A DNA stretch of 16,769 nucleotides from Burkholderiales bacterium (lineage in GTDB: Bacteria > Pseudomonadota > Gammaproteobacteria > Burkholderiales > SG8-39): positions 1-16,769 of the forward strand of contig CAKKSJ010000004.1 in assembly GCA_919902965.1 (NCBI GenBank), read 5' to 3'. Of the stretch, positions 7,826 through 15,831 are shown piece by piece. Numbering within the stretch: position 1 is the stretch's first letter; every line of letters begins with the position of its first letter. A program made the translations under genes and the position numbers. Under the pieces are notes generated by a model, which saw only the letters and a program-made list of their open reading frames with translations, ran no database searches and was not told where the DNA came from.

Positions 7826-9016
7826 ATGAAATATTTGTCCATAGCGGGCGCGCGCAGGCGCGCATGCGTCATCGGTTTCGCCGCGGCAGCTTTGCTCGCC
7901 GCCGCGCCGGCGCGCGCGCACGAGAGTTGCGCCGCAGAGGGCGTCTGGACCGTGCCCGGCGGCGGGCGCATCAGCGCGCAGGAAATCCTTGGGCGCGCCG
8001 CAGCGGCCCAGGTGGTCCTGCTGGGCGAATCCCATGACAATGCAGATCATCATCGCTGGGAGCTGCAGATGGCGAGCGCGCTTGCCGCGCTGCGCCCCAA
8101 AATTGCACTCGGCTTCGAGATGTTTCCGCGCCGCGTGCAGGCGGAACTGGGTCGCTGGGTCGCCGGCGAACTCACGCAGGAGCAGTTTCTCAAGGCGGCC
8201 GACTGGTCGCAGGTGTGGGGCCATGATGCGGCGCTCTATTTGCCGCTGTTTCAATTTGCGCGGCTGAACCGCATTCCGATGCTGGCGCTCAATGTCGAGC
8301 GCGCGCTGGTGCGCAGCGTCGGTGCGCATGGGCTCGCAGCCGTGCCGCCGGATCAGCGCGAAGGCATTTCAAAACCTGCGGAACCCAGCGCAGCCTATTT
8401 GTCGCGTCTGTTCGACGCTTACGCCCAGCATCCGGAACGGAACCCGTCCGCACCGGCGCGCAGCGATCCGGCCTTCCGCCGTTTCGTCGAAGCCCAGCTG
8501 GTCTGGGACCGCGCCATGGCGCAGGCGCTTTGGGCCGCCGCCGCACGCGACCCGGATGCGCTGGTGGTCGGTGTCATGGGTGCGAGACATGTCACCTATG
8601 GCGAAGGCGTGCAGCACCAGCTAATGGACCTTGGCATACAGCGCATGGTCTCGCTGCTTCCCTGGGACCACGATTCCGACTGCGCCGATTTTTCCACGGG
8701 AATGGCGAGCGCTGTCTACGGCATCCCTTACCAGCCTCCCGAGCCGGCCGCGCCGCCGCCGCCACTGCTGGGCATACGCATAGACACAGCCGCGGACGGC
8801 GTGCGCGTAGTCGCAGTCAGTGCGGGCAGCATTGCCGAGGCGGCCGGACTGCAGGCGGAGGATGTGCTTACCGAAGCCGCCGGCACGGCTGTCAAGACGA
8901 CCGATGAACTCAAGCACATCGTCGTTCGCACGGCGCCAGGCACCTGGCTGCCGCTCAAGGCAAGGCGCAACAGCGCTGCGATCGAATTGACGGCCAAATT
9001 TCCGCCTGCCAGATGA
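7826..9016 (+). CDS. exported ChaN-family (Tiki/EreA-like clan) protein with C-terminal PDZ domain
   Basis: 396 residues. The N-terminus is a Sec signal peptide: basic ARRRA, hydrophobic VIGFAAAALLAAA, probable cleavage after ARA (about residue 31), then HESCAAEG. The central domain (about 45-285) is ChaN/DUF399-like with VVLLGESHDNADHH (63-76), GFEMFPRR (96-103) and VGVMGARHVTYGEG (248-261), the GExH and GxxH motifs of the ChaN/Tiki/EreA superfamily. Campylobacter ChaN binds haem; other clan members are hydrolases, so the activity is open. A proline-rich linker (about 303-313) leads to a PDZ domain (about 314-393), which normally binds C-terminal peptides. ATG 7826 is preferred over TTG 7811 because it gives a clean signal peptide. 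There is no lipobox. The stop overlaps the next gene's ATG by four bases (ATGA), so the two are probably translationally coupled. Confidence 0.85.
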   Translation: MKYLSIAGARRRACVIGFAAAALLAAAPARAHESCAAEGVWTVPGGGRISAQEILGRAAAAQVVLLGESHDNADHHRWELQMASALAALRPKIALGFEMFPRRVQAELGRWVAGELTQEQFLKAADWSQVWGHDAALYLPLFQFARLNRIPMLALNVERALVRSVGAHGLAAVPPDQREGISKPAEPSAAYLSRLFDAYAQHPERNPSAPARSDPAFRRFVEAQLVWDRAMAQALWAAAARDPDALVVGVMGARHVTYGEGVQHQLMDLGIQRMVSLLPWDHDSDCADFSTGMASAVYGIPYQPPEPAAPPPPLLGIRIDTAADGVRVVAVSAGSIAEAAGLQAEDVLTEAAGTAVKTTDELKHIVVRTAPGTWLPLKARRNSAAIELTAKFPPAR

Positions 9017-10998
9017 TCCGGCCGGCCGCGCGGCTCATTGCGCTGATTTGCGTGCTAGGTTTCGCCCCCGCGGCACTCGCCGCCGCCGCGCATCAAATCC
9101 GCGTGCGCATCGAGCCGGACACGCAGCGCCTCGAAGGACAGGACAGCATCAGTTTCGATGTCCCGCGCGCCGCGACCCTGGCCTTGTCGGTGCAGCTTCA
9201 GCTTGAGTCGCTCGCCGTAGACGGACGGCGCATCGAGCCGCAAGCCAGACTGGATGGGCGTCTGCAGCACTTTGTGCTGCCGGCCGCAGGCCGCATCGAG
9301 GTGCGCTGGAGCGGCACGCTTGCTGCGCTCGATCGCAGCCTCGATCATCGCGGCACACTCAGCTACGACCAGGCGGCGAGCAGCAAGGACGGCACATTCT
9401 TGCCCGCCGGCTCGGGCTGGTATCCGCAGGTGGAAGGCGCGCTGGCGCGCTACAGCGTCGATCTCAATCTGCCCGAGGATCAGCGCGGCCTGGTGCCGGG
9501 GCGGCTGATCGACGAGAAACAGGCGGACGGGCGCTATAGCGCGCGTTTCGAGTTCAAGCAGCCCGCCGAAGGTATCTCGCTCATGGCCGGGCCCTACCGC
9601 ATCGGCGAGCGGCGCGTGCGCACCGCGGCCGGGAGCGAGTTGCGGCTGCGCACATATTTTCACGCCGAAATTGCCAGCCTCGCACCGGCCTACCTCGATT
9701 CGATCGCCGGCTATCTCGACCTGTACGAACGCTGGATCGGAGCCTATCCGTTCAGCGAATTCAGCGTGGTATCCAGCCCCACCCCGACCGGATTCGGCAT
9801 GCCCACTCTCACCTACCTGGGCATCCAGGTCCTGCGCCTGCCTTTCATCCGCGCGACCTCCCTGGGCCACGAAGTGCTGCACAACTGGTGGGGCAACGGC
9901 GTCTACCCGGACTACGCGCAGGGCAACTGGGCCGAAGGCCTCACCAATTTCATGGCCGATTACGCCTACCGCGAGCGCGAAAGCAGTGAGGCTGCGAGCG
10001 CCATGCGCCTCGCCTGGCTGCGCGACTTCGCGGCCATGCCGCCCGGCGCAGACACCGCGCTCGCCCGCTTCAGCTCGCGCACGCATGGCGCATCGCAAAT
10101 CGTCGGCTATGACAAGTCGGCGATGCTGTTTTTCATGCTGCGCGACATGATCGGCAAGGACGCGTTCGATGCGGGCGTGCGCGCCTTCTGGCGCGAGCAC
10201 CGCTTTAGCATTGCCTCATGGAAGCATCTGCGCGCTGCATTCGAGCAGGCCTCGGGCAGGAATCTCGCAGCGTTCTTCGACCAATGGCTGCAGCGCGGCG
10301 GCGCGCCCGCCTTGCGCATCGCAGACGCCAGGGCCGAGCCGGCCGGGGGCGGCTGGCGGCTGCATCTGAGCCTGGAGCAAGGCACACCCGCCTATGCCGT
10401 TTCGGTGCCGCTGCGTATAGAGACCGCCGCCGGCAGCATAGTCCGGCGTGTCGAACTCGCGCGCGAACGCGAAACCGCAGTGCTCGATTTGCCTGCGCGA
10501 CCCTTGCAGCTCGCGCTGGATCCGGAATTTCGCCTGTGGCGGGTGCTGGCCGCGGGCGAAGCGCCGCCTATCCTGCGCGACGCCATGCTCGCCGCGCAGC
10601 CGGCGCTGCTCACGCCGGGTGCGGACGCAGCCGTGCGGGCGGCGGCATCCTCGCTCGCACAGCGCCTGCTCGAGCGCGCGCCGGGCGCGCAGCAAAGCGC
10701 AGGCACCCTGCTCGTCGCCGGGCTGCATGCCGACATCGACGCCTGGCTCGCCAGTGCGGACATGAGCGCGCGACCCGCCCTGCTCGCAGCGAACAAGGGC
10801 AGCGCACAGGTGTGGACGGCGCGCGCCCCTGACGGGCGCATCGTGGTGCTGGTGTCGGCGCGCGATGCAGCCTCGCTGGCCGCGCTGGCGCGGCCGCTGC
10901 CCCACTACGGCCGGCACAGCCATCTGGTGTTCGAAGGCGCGCGCATGCTCGAGCGCGGCACCTGGCCGGCGCAGCCGCAGCTGTGGAAAATAAGATAA
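9013..10998 (+). CDS. exported M1-clan zinc metallopeptidase, non-canonical
   Basis: 661 residues with a signal peptide (MIRPAARLIALICVLGFAPAALA, likely cleaved near residue 23), so periplasmic or secreted. After a beta-rich N-terminal domain comes the gluzincin core: zinc ligands H286 and H290 in HEVLHNWWGN, third ligand E308 in NWAEGLT, and the probable transition-state Tyr366 in GYDKSAMLFFMLR, matching the YEKG tyrosine of M1 enzymes. Two features differ from classical M1 aminopeptidases: the GxMEN site is GFGMP (260-264), losing the glutamate that holds the substrate amino group, and the H290-to-E308 spacing is one residue shorter than in E. coli PepN or LTA4 hydrolase. Residues beyond about 430 form a beta-sandwich-like segment and an alpha/beta domain I do not recognise. 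Start: ATG overlapping the upstream stop codon by four bases. Specificity unknown; endopeptidase or modified aminopeptidase are both possible. Confidence 0.85.
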   Translation: MIRPAARLIALICVLGFAPAALAAAAHQIRVRIEPDTQRLEGQDSISFDVPRAATLALSVQLQLESLAVDGRRIEPQARLDGRLQHFVLPAAGRIEVRWSGTLAALDRSLDHRGTLSYDQAASSKDGTFLPAGSGWYPQVEGALARYSVDLNLPEDQRGLVPGRLIDEKQADGRYSARFEFKQPAEGISLMAGPYRIGERRVRTAAGSELRLRTYFHAEIASLAPAYLDSIAGYLDLYERWIGAYPFSEFSVVSSPTPTGFGMPTLTYLGIQVLRLPFIRATSLGHEVLHNWWGNGVYPDYAQGNWAEGLTNFMADYAYRERESSEAASAMRLAWLRDFAAMPPGADTALARFSSRTHGASQIVGYDKSAMLFFMLRDMIGKDAFDAGVRAFWREHRFSIASWKHLRAAFEQASGRNLAAFFDQWLQRGGAPALRIADARAEPAGGGWRLHLSLEQGTPAYAVSVPLRIETAAGSIVRRVELARERETAVLDLPARPLQLALDPEFRLWRVLAAGEAPPILRDAMLAAQPALLTPGADAAVRAAASSLAQRLLERAPGAQQSAGTLLVAGLHADIDAWLASADMSARPALLAANKGSAQVWTARAPDGRIVVLVSARDAASLAALARPLPHYGRHSHLVFEGARMLERGTWPAQPQLWKIR

Positions 10999-11037
10999 GG
11001 ATTTCCGCCTGGTGCAGGCGCGCAGCGACGCGGGCGT

Positions 11038-12192
11038 TTAGCCCGGCTTAATGATGCCTTCGTGGTCGGCGCAGCAGGCCGCGCCGGATTTCTTCGCGAG
11101 CTGCATGCGGTTTCCCGACAAGGCGATCAATTGCCACCAGTCTTCCGCGCCATCGGTCTGGCGCTCGGCAAGCCCCATGAACGGCGTGAACGGCGCTGCG
11201 CCAGTACGCACGCCGAGCAACTCCCGCATGACGCGCTCAACCACCAGGCGCGCGCCGCGCAGAGGCGTATTGGCAAGGATTACGACAAACTGCTCGCCGT
11301 CCCAGCGTATCACCACATCCGCCTGGCGCAGCAGCGCATGCAGTTTCGCAACGATGGCTTTCAGCGCCTGGTCGCGCGCCGCATTGCCGGACTTGCCGTC
11401 AGCCGGTTTGAAATCACCGGCGCCGAGCAAGAGCACCGACAAAGGCGCGTCCTGCGCACAGGCGAGCCGAAAATGCAAATCGAGCACCTCGACGCCGCTC
11501 TGGCGTATCAATGCGCCGGTCAAAGCATCGTGGCTGGCACGATGCGCCAGCGCCATCATGTGATTGAGTTGTATTGCGCACCCGATCAAATAGACGCTCA
11601 TGACCAGGCCGAACACCCAGAGTAGGGACAGCAGCTCGATCGTGTTGACCCCGACCAGACCCGATTGAATTCCGCCAACCACCGCAGCGATCACAAGGGC
11701 AAAGAAAATGCCTTCGCCCGCAACCAGTGGAAAAATACTCAGGCCCGCAAGCGCGAGCAAGGGCAGCGCACGGTAAAGATTGACGTTGATGGCCGCCGCG
11801 CCGTGATGCGACAGGCCTGCAAACAGATACTGCGAAATGCCATAGATCATCAAGGGCATTGCCAGGACGATCCCGAGCATGGTCAGCGCGCGCAGCCGCC
11901 CCGTCTCCCGCTCCGGCACTATGGCCAGCCGGAGCAAAACCAGGATCGCAAATATGCGCGCGGCAAGGAGAAACCGCCACAGATCGGCGCGCAAAGTGGC
12001 GACATCCAGCGCGATCCACAGCAGCGTCGCGAGCGCGAAAGCGATCGCGACCACCCTGGTGCGCGCATCAATGGCGGCAAGCCGGTGGCGCGTCAAATAG
12101 GGTGCATGACGCCGCGCGGATAACAAGTCGGCGAACCGCCCGCTGGCCAGCCAGTCGGATTGCTCCTGGAACATGTTATTTGATGCCAGCAT
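11038..12192 (-). CDS. membrane protein with degenerate GGDEF domain (probable c-di-GMP receptor)
   Basis: 384 residues. About six membrane helices span residues 45-215, followed by a cytoplasmic GGDEF-type domain starting near RASHDALTGALIR. The domain is catalytically compromised: the signature is DGEQF (298-302) instead of GGDEF; the metal-binding region normally read as DxDxFKxxND is GAGDFKPADG, losing the first Asp and the Asn. The inhibitory I-site RQAD (289-292) is intact and correctly spaced five residues before the signature. Such proteins typically sense c-di-GMP rather than make it. The N-terminal helices do not match a sensor domain I can name. ATG 12192 is taken as the start; an in-frame ATG at 12174 is an alternative and neither has a strong Shine-Dalgarno. 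It lies downstream of the CHASE sensor gene (124-base gap) and converges on the M1 peptidase gene. Confidence 0.83.
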   Translation of the reverse strand: MLASNNMFQEQSDWLASGRFADLLSARRHAPYLTRHRLAAIDARTRVVAIAFALATLLWIALDVATLRADLWRFLLAARIFAILVLLRLAIVPERETGRLRALTMLGIVLAMPLMIYGISQYLFAGLSHHGAAAINVNLYRALPLLALAGLSIFPLVAGEGIFFALVIAAVVGGIQSGLVGVNTIELLSLLWVFGLVMSVYLIGCAIQLNHMMALAHRASHDALTGALIRQSGVEVLDLHFRLACAQDAPLSVLLLGAGDFKPADGKSGNAARDQALKAIVAKLHALLRQADVVIRWDGEQFVVILANTPLRGARLVVERVMRELLGVRTGAAPFTPFMGLAERQTDGAEDWWQLIALSGNRMQLAKKSGAACCADHEGIIKPG

Positions 12193-12223
12193 TTTTTAAG
12201 TACCCATTTCGGGATGAACAGTC

Positions 12224-12248
12224 ATTCCGGGGCTACCGGCCGGGGAAT
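12224..12248 (-). other. stem-loop in the 5' leader of the degenerate-GGDEF gene
   Basis: ATTCC and GGAAT arms enclose an imperfect GC-rich inner stem. It lies 31 bases before the start codon at 12192. A second small stem (CCC-GAAAT-GGG, 12202-12212 region) is close to the start codon and might affect ribosome access. Read on the plus strand the larger hairpin is followed by a T-rich run (to about 12261). No known riboswitch consensus, including the c-di-GMP classes, is visible. Confidence 0.3.
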
Positions 12249-12277
12249 CTGCTTCTTTTTTGTTCGGTAATGTATCG

Positions 12278-12306
12278 ATTCTGGACCGACTAAGCGGCGG
12301 AATCAA
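12278..12306 (-). promoter_or_regulatory. possible sigma70 promoter for the degenerate-GGDEF gene
   Basis: On the minus strand TTGATT (12306-12301; 4 of 6) and CAGAAT (12283-12278; 4 of 6) are 17 bases apart, in the gap after the CHASE sensor gene. It would start RNA near 12271 and give a leader of about 80 bases. It would allow expression separate from the upstream sensor gene. The match is moderate. Confidence 0.35.
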
Positions 12307-12316
12307 CCGAAGGTTT

Positions 12317-15300
12317 CTATTTCACGGCAGCCGGAACGCCAACGGCGCCTTCCTGGAACAGACTCTGGAACGCCTCCTCCGGCAGGGGTTTGCTGAACAG
12401 ATAGCCCTGCATTTCGTCGCATTCGTGCTCGCGCAAGAAGTGCAGTTGCTCCTCCCGTTCGACGCCTTCGGCGATGACCTTGAGCCGCAGGCTGCGCGCC
12501 ATTGCGATGATCGCGTGCGCGATGGCTGCGCCGTCGCTATCCCCGGGTATGTCGCGCATAAAGGAGCGGTCGATTTTGAGGCTGTCGATAGGAAAACGTT
12601 TTAGATAGGCAAGCGAGGAATAGCCGGTGCCGAAGTCGTCCATCGAAATATGTATCCCCATTTGCTTCAGGCTGCCGAGCAGCTTCACCGCGTGCTCGGG
12701 ATCGTGCATCACCATGCTTTCGGTAATATCGAGTTCCAGCCCAGCCGGATCCAGCCCGGTCTCGGCCAGCACCTGGCCCACATCCTGCAGCAAACTCTCG
12801 TGGGCAAACTGGCGCACCGACAGGTTCACCGCAACACGCAGCGGCGGCAGCCCCTGATCCTGCCACGCCTTGTTGCGGGCGCAAGCGGTCTTCAGCACCC
12901 ACGCGCCTATCGGCACGATCAAGCCGGTTTCTTCGGCAAGCGGGATGAACTGCATGGGCGCCACCAGTCCGTGCCCGGGACGCTGCCAGCGCAACAGCGC
13001 CTCCATCCCGGTGACGCGCCCGCTGGCAATATCGATTTTCGGCTGGTAGTGGAGCAGGAATTCCCCGCGTTCCAGCGCTCTGCGCAAATCCGATTCCAGC
13101 GCCAGGCGCTCGACCGTGTGGATGTTCATCAAGGCCGAATAGAACTGGTAGTTGTTCCTGCCCTGCTCCTTGGCGCGGTACATGGCGATATCCGCGCTCT
13201 TCAGCAGGCCCTGCATATCCTCGCTGTCATCGGGATAGGTGCTGATGCCGATACTCGCGGAAAGGTGGAATTCCTGCGACTCGATGACAAAAGGCTTGAT
13301 CGCGGCGCCGAGAATCTTCTGCGCGACCGCGGCGACCTGCATGGGCTCAGGCAGTGCTTCGATCAGTACCACGAACTCGTCCCCGCCGAGACGGCCAACC
13401 GTGTCGCCTTCGCGCAGACAGCCCTGCAGGCGTTGCGCAATTTCCACGAGCACATTGTCTCCGGCCTCGTGGCCCAGCGTGTCGTTGATATTCTTGAAAC
13501 GGTCGAGGTCGATGAACAGGACCGCCAAAGACTTGCTGTTGCGCCGCGCTTGCGCCAGCGCATGGCTCAGGCGCTGGCTGAACGTGCTGCGATTGGGCAA
13601 GCCGGTGAGTTCATCGTAATGCGCCAGATGATGGACACGCTCCTCGGCCTGTCGGCGCGCCATGAACTGGCCGATCTGTTCGCCGACCGAACGCATGCTG
13701 CGCAACAGCTCCGCATCCGACGCCCGTCGCTTGCAACTGAAGAACTCCATCACGCCGAGAATCTCATTGCCAAGCAGGATCGGGAACGCGAGCCCCGCGT
13801 GCAAACCCGCCTTCGCCGCGCGCGGCGCGCGCTCGAAACTTTCATCCTCGGTTACATCCTCAATCCATACGGGTTCGCCGCTGGCCCAGGCGCGCCTGAG
13901 CAGACCGCCCGGAGTCCGGTCCGGGTACATGGGCGGGCGGCCTTGTTCGATGAATTCCGCGATCTCGGCAGAGGGCAGGCTCCAGCTTTCGCGGCGCCGC
14001 ATCACTTGCGCGTTCTCGTCCAAAAGCATGCGCGCGCCGCAGGCGAATTCCAGCGCTTCGCAGATGGTCTGGATGATTTTCGGCATGACTTCGTCCGGCG
14101 TGGTCGATTCGGACAACAGGCGGGTCACAGCGTGTTCCAGGGCCTGCCGCTGCTCTGCCTGTTTGCGCTGGGTGATGTCAACGATGGTGCCGACCAAACC
14201 GGAAACGCCGCCATCGGTCTGCGTCAGCGTGGCCTTGTAATAGATTGCATTGTGCTGCTTGCCGTCGGGCGTGGTGATACTGGTCTCGTATTCCTGGGTT
14301 CCGGGATGCTCCCAAAGCACCTGGTCCTGTTCGTACAGACGCTGCGCAATTTCCGGGTTATTCGGATATAAATCACCTACGGTCTTGCCCAGAAATGCCG
14401 TGCGCACAACGCCGAAAAAGCGCTCCCAGGCCCGGTTCACCCCGAGGTAGCGGCCGTCGATGCCCTTGAAGAATACGGGGATAGGCAGCGCTTCGATCAG
14501 TTCCTGGGTGTTGCGCTGCGTTTCGGCCAGATTCGCCTCGCTGCGGCGCAGATCGGCGGTGATGCTCGCAGCCAGCGCCAGCGCGCGTCTGCCCACGCTC
14601 GCGAGCGAGTGCATCAGGCTGAACAGCAACAAAGTGATGATCGTGCCGCCGAGCAGCACCGCCCAGGGCAGCCAGCGATCGAAAAACGACAGGAATTCGC
14701 CGCGCGCATGGTAATCCAGATACCAGCGGCGCCCGCCCAGGTCCAGGCTGGACATGCGCGTGAGTCCCGTGGAAACGGCCGCGTCCGCCCGCTCGGTCTC
14801 GCCGAGTTCCAGCAGGCTGTCGCTGTCGAACAGCAGATTTTCCGCCGAAGGCGCTTGCAGCGCTTCCGGACCGGCGAGAAAACCGGCATCGTGTACGCGC
14901 AGGCGGATGGTTTGCAGGAACGATTGGCTCAGTACCTCCTGAAACAGTTTGTCTGACATCACGACCGTCGCCACTATTCCCCTGAACGCCGCGCGGCGCT
15001 GCGCAGTGTTGACCAGCGGCATGCCTTTCTGGTAGACCGGCAGGCGCATGGCGAAGCCCGAGCGTCCCCCGGCATCCAGTATCAGTTTGATGCGTCCGGT
15101 GGCGGTAATTTGGCCGGAGTCGCGGGCACGCTCCAGCGCGGCCAGGCGCACCGGATCGCCGGCCAGATCCAGCCCCAATGCGCGTTCCCGCCCGACCATC
15201 GGCTCGAGATATTGCACCACCACGTACTCGGGCCTGTCACCCGCCGGCTTGACCGCAAAGTCCGGATAAGCGAGCGGGTCGACGCTTATGTCCTTGCGCA

Positions 15301-15799
15301 TCTCCGTTTCAAAGCCGGCTTTCTCCCCGGCGACGATGTGCCGCGCATAGCTGATCGCTTCGATCCCGGCAAAGTTTTGGCTCAAATCCAGGTTGTAGAT
15401 ATAGTCCCTGAAATCGATCCTGGTCACGGCATCCGAGGCGATAAACAGTCCCCTGACTCCGAGCAGGACATTGGCGTGCGCGCGCAGGCGCGATTCGATG
15501 GCGGTTTGCGCGTCGCTTAGGACGCTATCGAATTTCATGCGGACGTCCCGCTCGACCCGGGCGGCCGTCCAGTATGCGGCCGCCGCTGACAGCAGCATGC
15601 CCAGCACCGGCACTGCGATCAGCGCGGACGCCCGGTTGGCGAAACGCGCCAATCCGGGCGACAAACCCGGCGCGGCCGGAATGCCGTTCTTGTCAGAGTT
15701 GTAGGAAATGCTCTCCCCCCGAGGCAGTGAATCCTTGCAACCAGTGTAGCCGCGATCAAGCTGCCTTGCATGCTTTACTCCGGCTGCGTCTGCGCGCAA
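12317..15799 (-). CDS. CHASE-PAS-GAF-GGDEF-EAL sensor protein (c-di-GMP cyclase/phosphodiesterase)
   Basis: 1160 residues from the TTG at 15799. Helix 1 (about 58-78) and helix 2 (about 376-399) bracket a periplasmic CHASE domain (about 90-330; FRDYIYNLDLS, FAGIEAISYARHIV). Cytoplasmic PAS (about 424-545), GAF (about 556-715), GGDEF (about 725-885) and EAL (about 900-1145) follow. The cyclase site is intact: FIDLDRFKNINDTLGH, GGDEF 805-809, I-site REGD 796-799. The EAL site also looks complete: EAL 933-935, NLSVRQF, DITES, DDFGTGYSSL, KIDRSF, IAEGVE, MQGYLFSKP. It could therefore make or hydrolyse c-di-GMP in response to an unknown periplasmic ligand and to PAS/GAF signals. The start is uncertain: no in-frame ATG or GTG precedes helix 1. 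Alternatives are an ATT at 15709 just after a GGGGGGAG stretch, or CTG at 15727. It lies 32 bases after the hydrolase gene and may be cotranscribed. Confidence 0.9.
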   Translation of the reverse strand: MRADAAGVKHARQLDRGYTGCKDSLPRGESISYNSDKNGIPAAPGLSPGLARFANRASALIAVPVLGMLLSAAAAYWTAARVERDVRMKFDSVLSDAQTAIESRLRAHANVLLGVRGLFIASDAVTRIDFRDYIYNLDLSQNFAGIEAISYARHIVAGEKAGFETEMRKDISVDPLAYPDFAVKPAGDRPEYVVVQYLEPMVGRERALGLDLAGDPVRLAALERARDSGQITATGRIKLILDAGGRSGFAMRLPVYQKGMPLVNTAQRRAAFRGIVATVVMSDKLFQEVLSQSFLQTIRLRVHDAGFLAGPEALQAPSAENLLFDSDSLLELGETERADAAVSTGLTRMSSLDLGGRRWYLDYHARGEFLSFFDRWLPWAVLLGGTIITLLLFSLMHSLASVGRRALALAASITADLRRSEANLAETQRNTQELIEALPIPVFFKGIDGRYLGVNRAWERFFGVVRTAFLGKTVGDLYPNNPEIAQRLYEQDQVLWEHPGTQEYETSITTPDGKQHNAIYYKATLTQTDGGVSGLVGTIVDITQRKQAEQRQALEHAVTRLLSESTTPDEVMPKIIQTICEALEFACGARMLLDENAQVMRRRESWSLPSAEIAEFIEQGRPPMYPDRTPGGLLRRAWASGEPVWIEDVTEDESFERAPRAAKAGLHAGLAFPILLGNEILGVMEFFSCKRRASDAELLRSMRSVGEQIGQFMARRQAEERVHHLAHYDELTGLPNRSTFSQRLSHALAQARRNSKSLAVLFIDLDRFKNINDTLGHEAGDNVLVEIAQRLQGCLREGDTVGRLGGDEFVVLIEALPEPMQVAAVAQKILGAAIKPFVIESQEFHLSASIGISTYPDDSEDMQGLLKSADIAMYRAKEQGRNNYQFYSALMNIHTVERLALESDLRRALERGEFLLHYQPKIDIASGRVTGMEALLRWQRPGHGLVAPMQFIPLAEETGLIVPIGAWVLKTACARNKAWQDQGLPPLRVAVNLSVRQFAHESLLQDVGQVLAETGLDPAGLELDITESMVMHDPEHAVKLLGSLKQMGIHISMDDFGTGYSSLAYLKRFPIDSLKIDRSFMRDIPGDSDGAAIAHAIIAMARSLRLKVIAEGVEREEQLHFLREHECDEMQGYLFSKPLPEEAFQSLFQEGAVGVPAAVK

Positions 15800-15831
15800 C
15801 GGCCTCCGCCTACGGGGCCACGACTACGGGC

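Noticed and set aside
11031..11045. Inverted repeat CGGGC-GTTTA-GCCCG at the meeting point of the peptidase and degenerate-GGDEF genes, considered as a bidirectional terminator.
   Set aside because: Only five base pairs, overlaps the stop codon at 11038-11040 and has no T-run on either side.
12650..14371. 573-codon plus-strand open frame inside the CHASE-GGDEF-EAL gene.
   Set aside because: Antisense to intact GAF, GGDEF and EAL motifs; no recognisable domain in the plus-strand translation.
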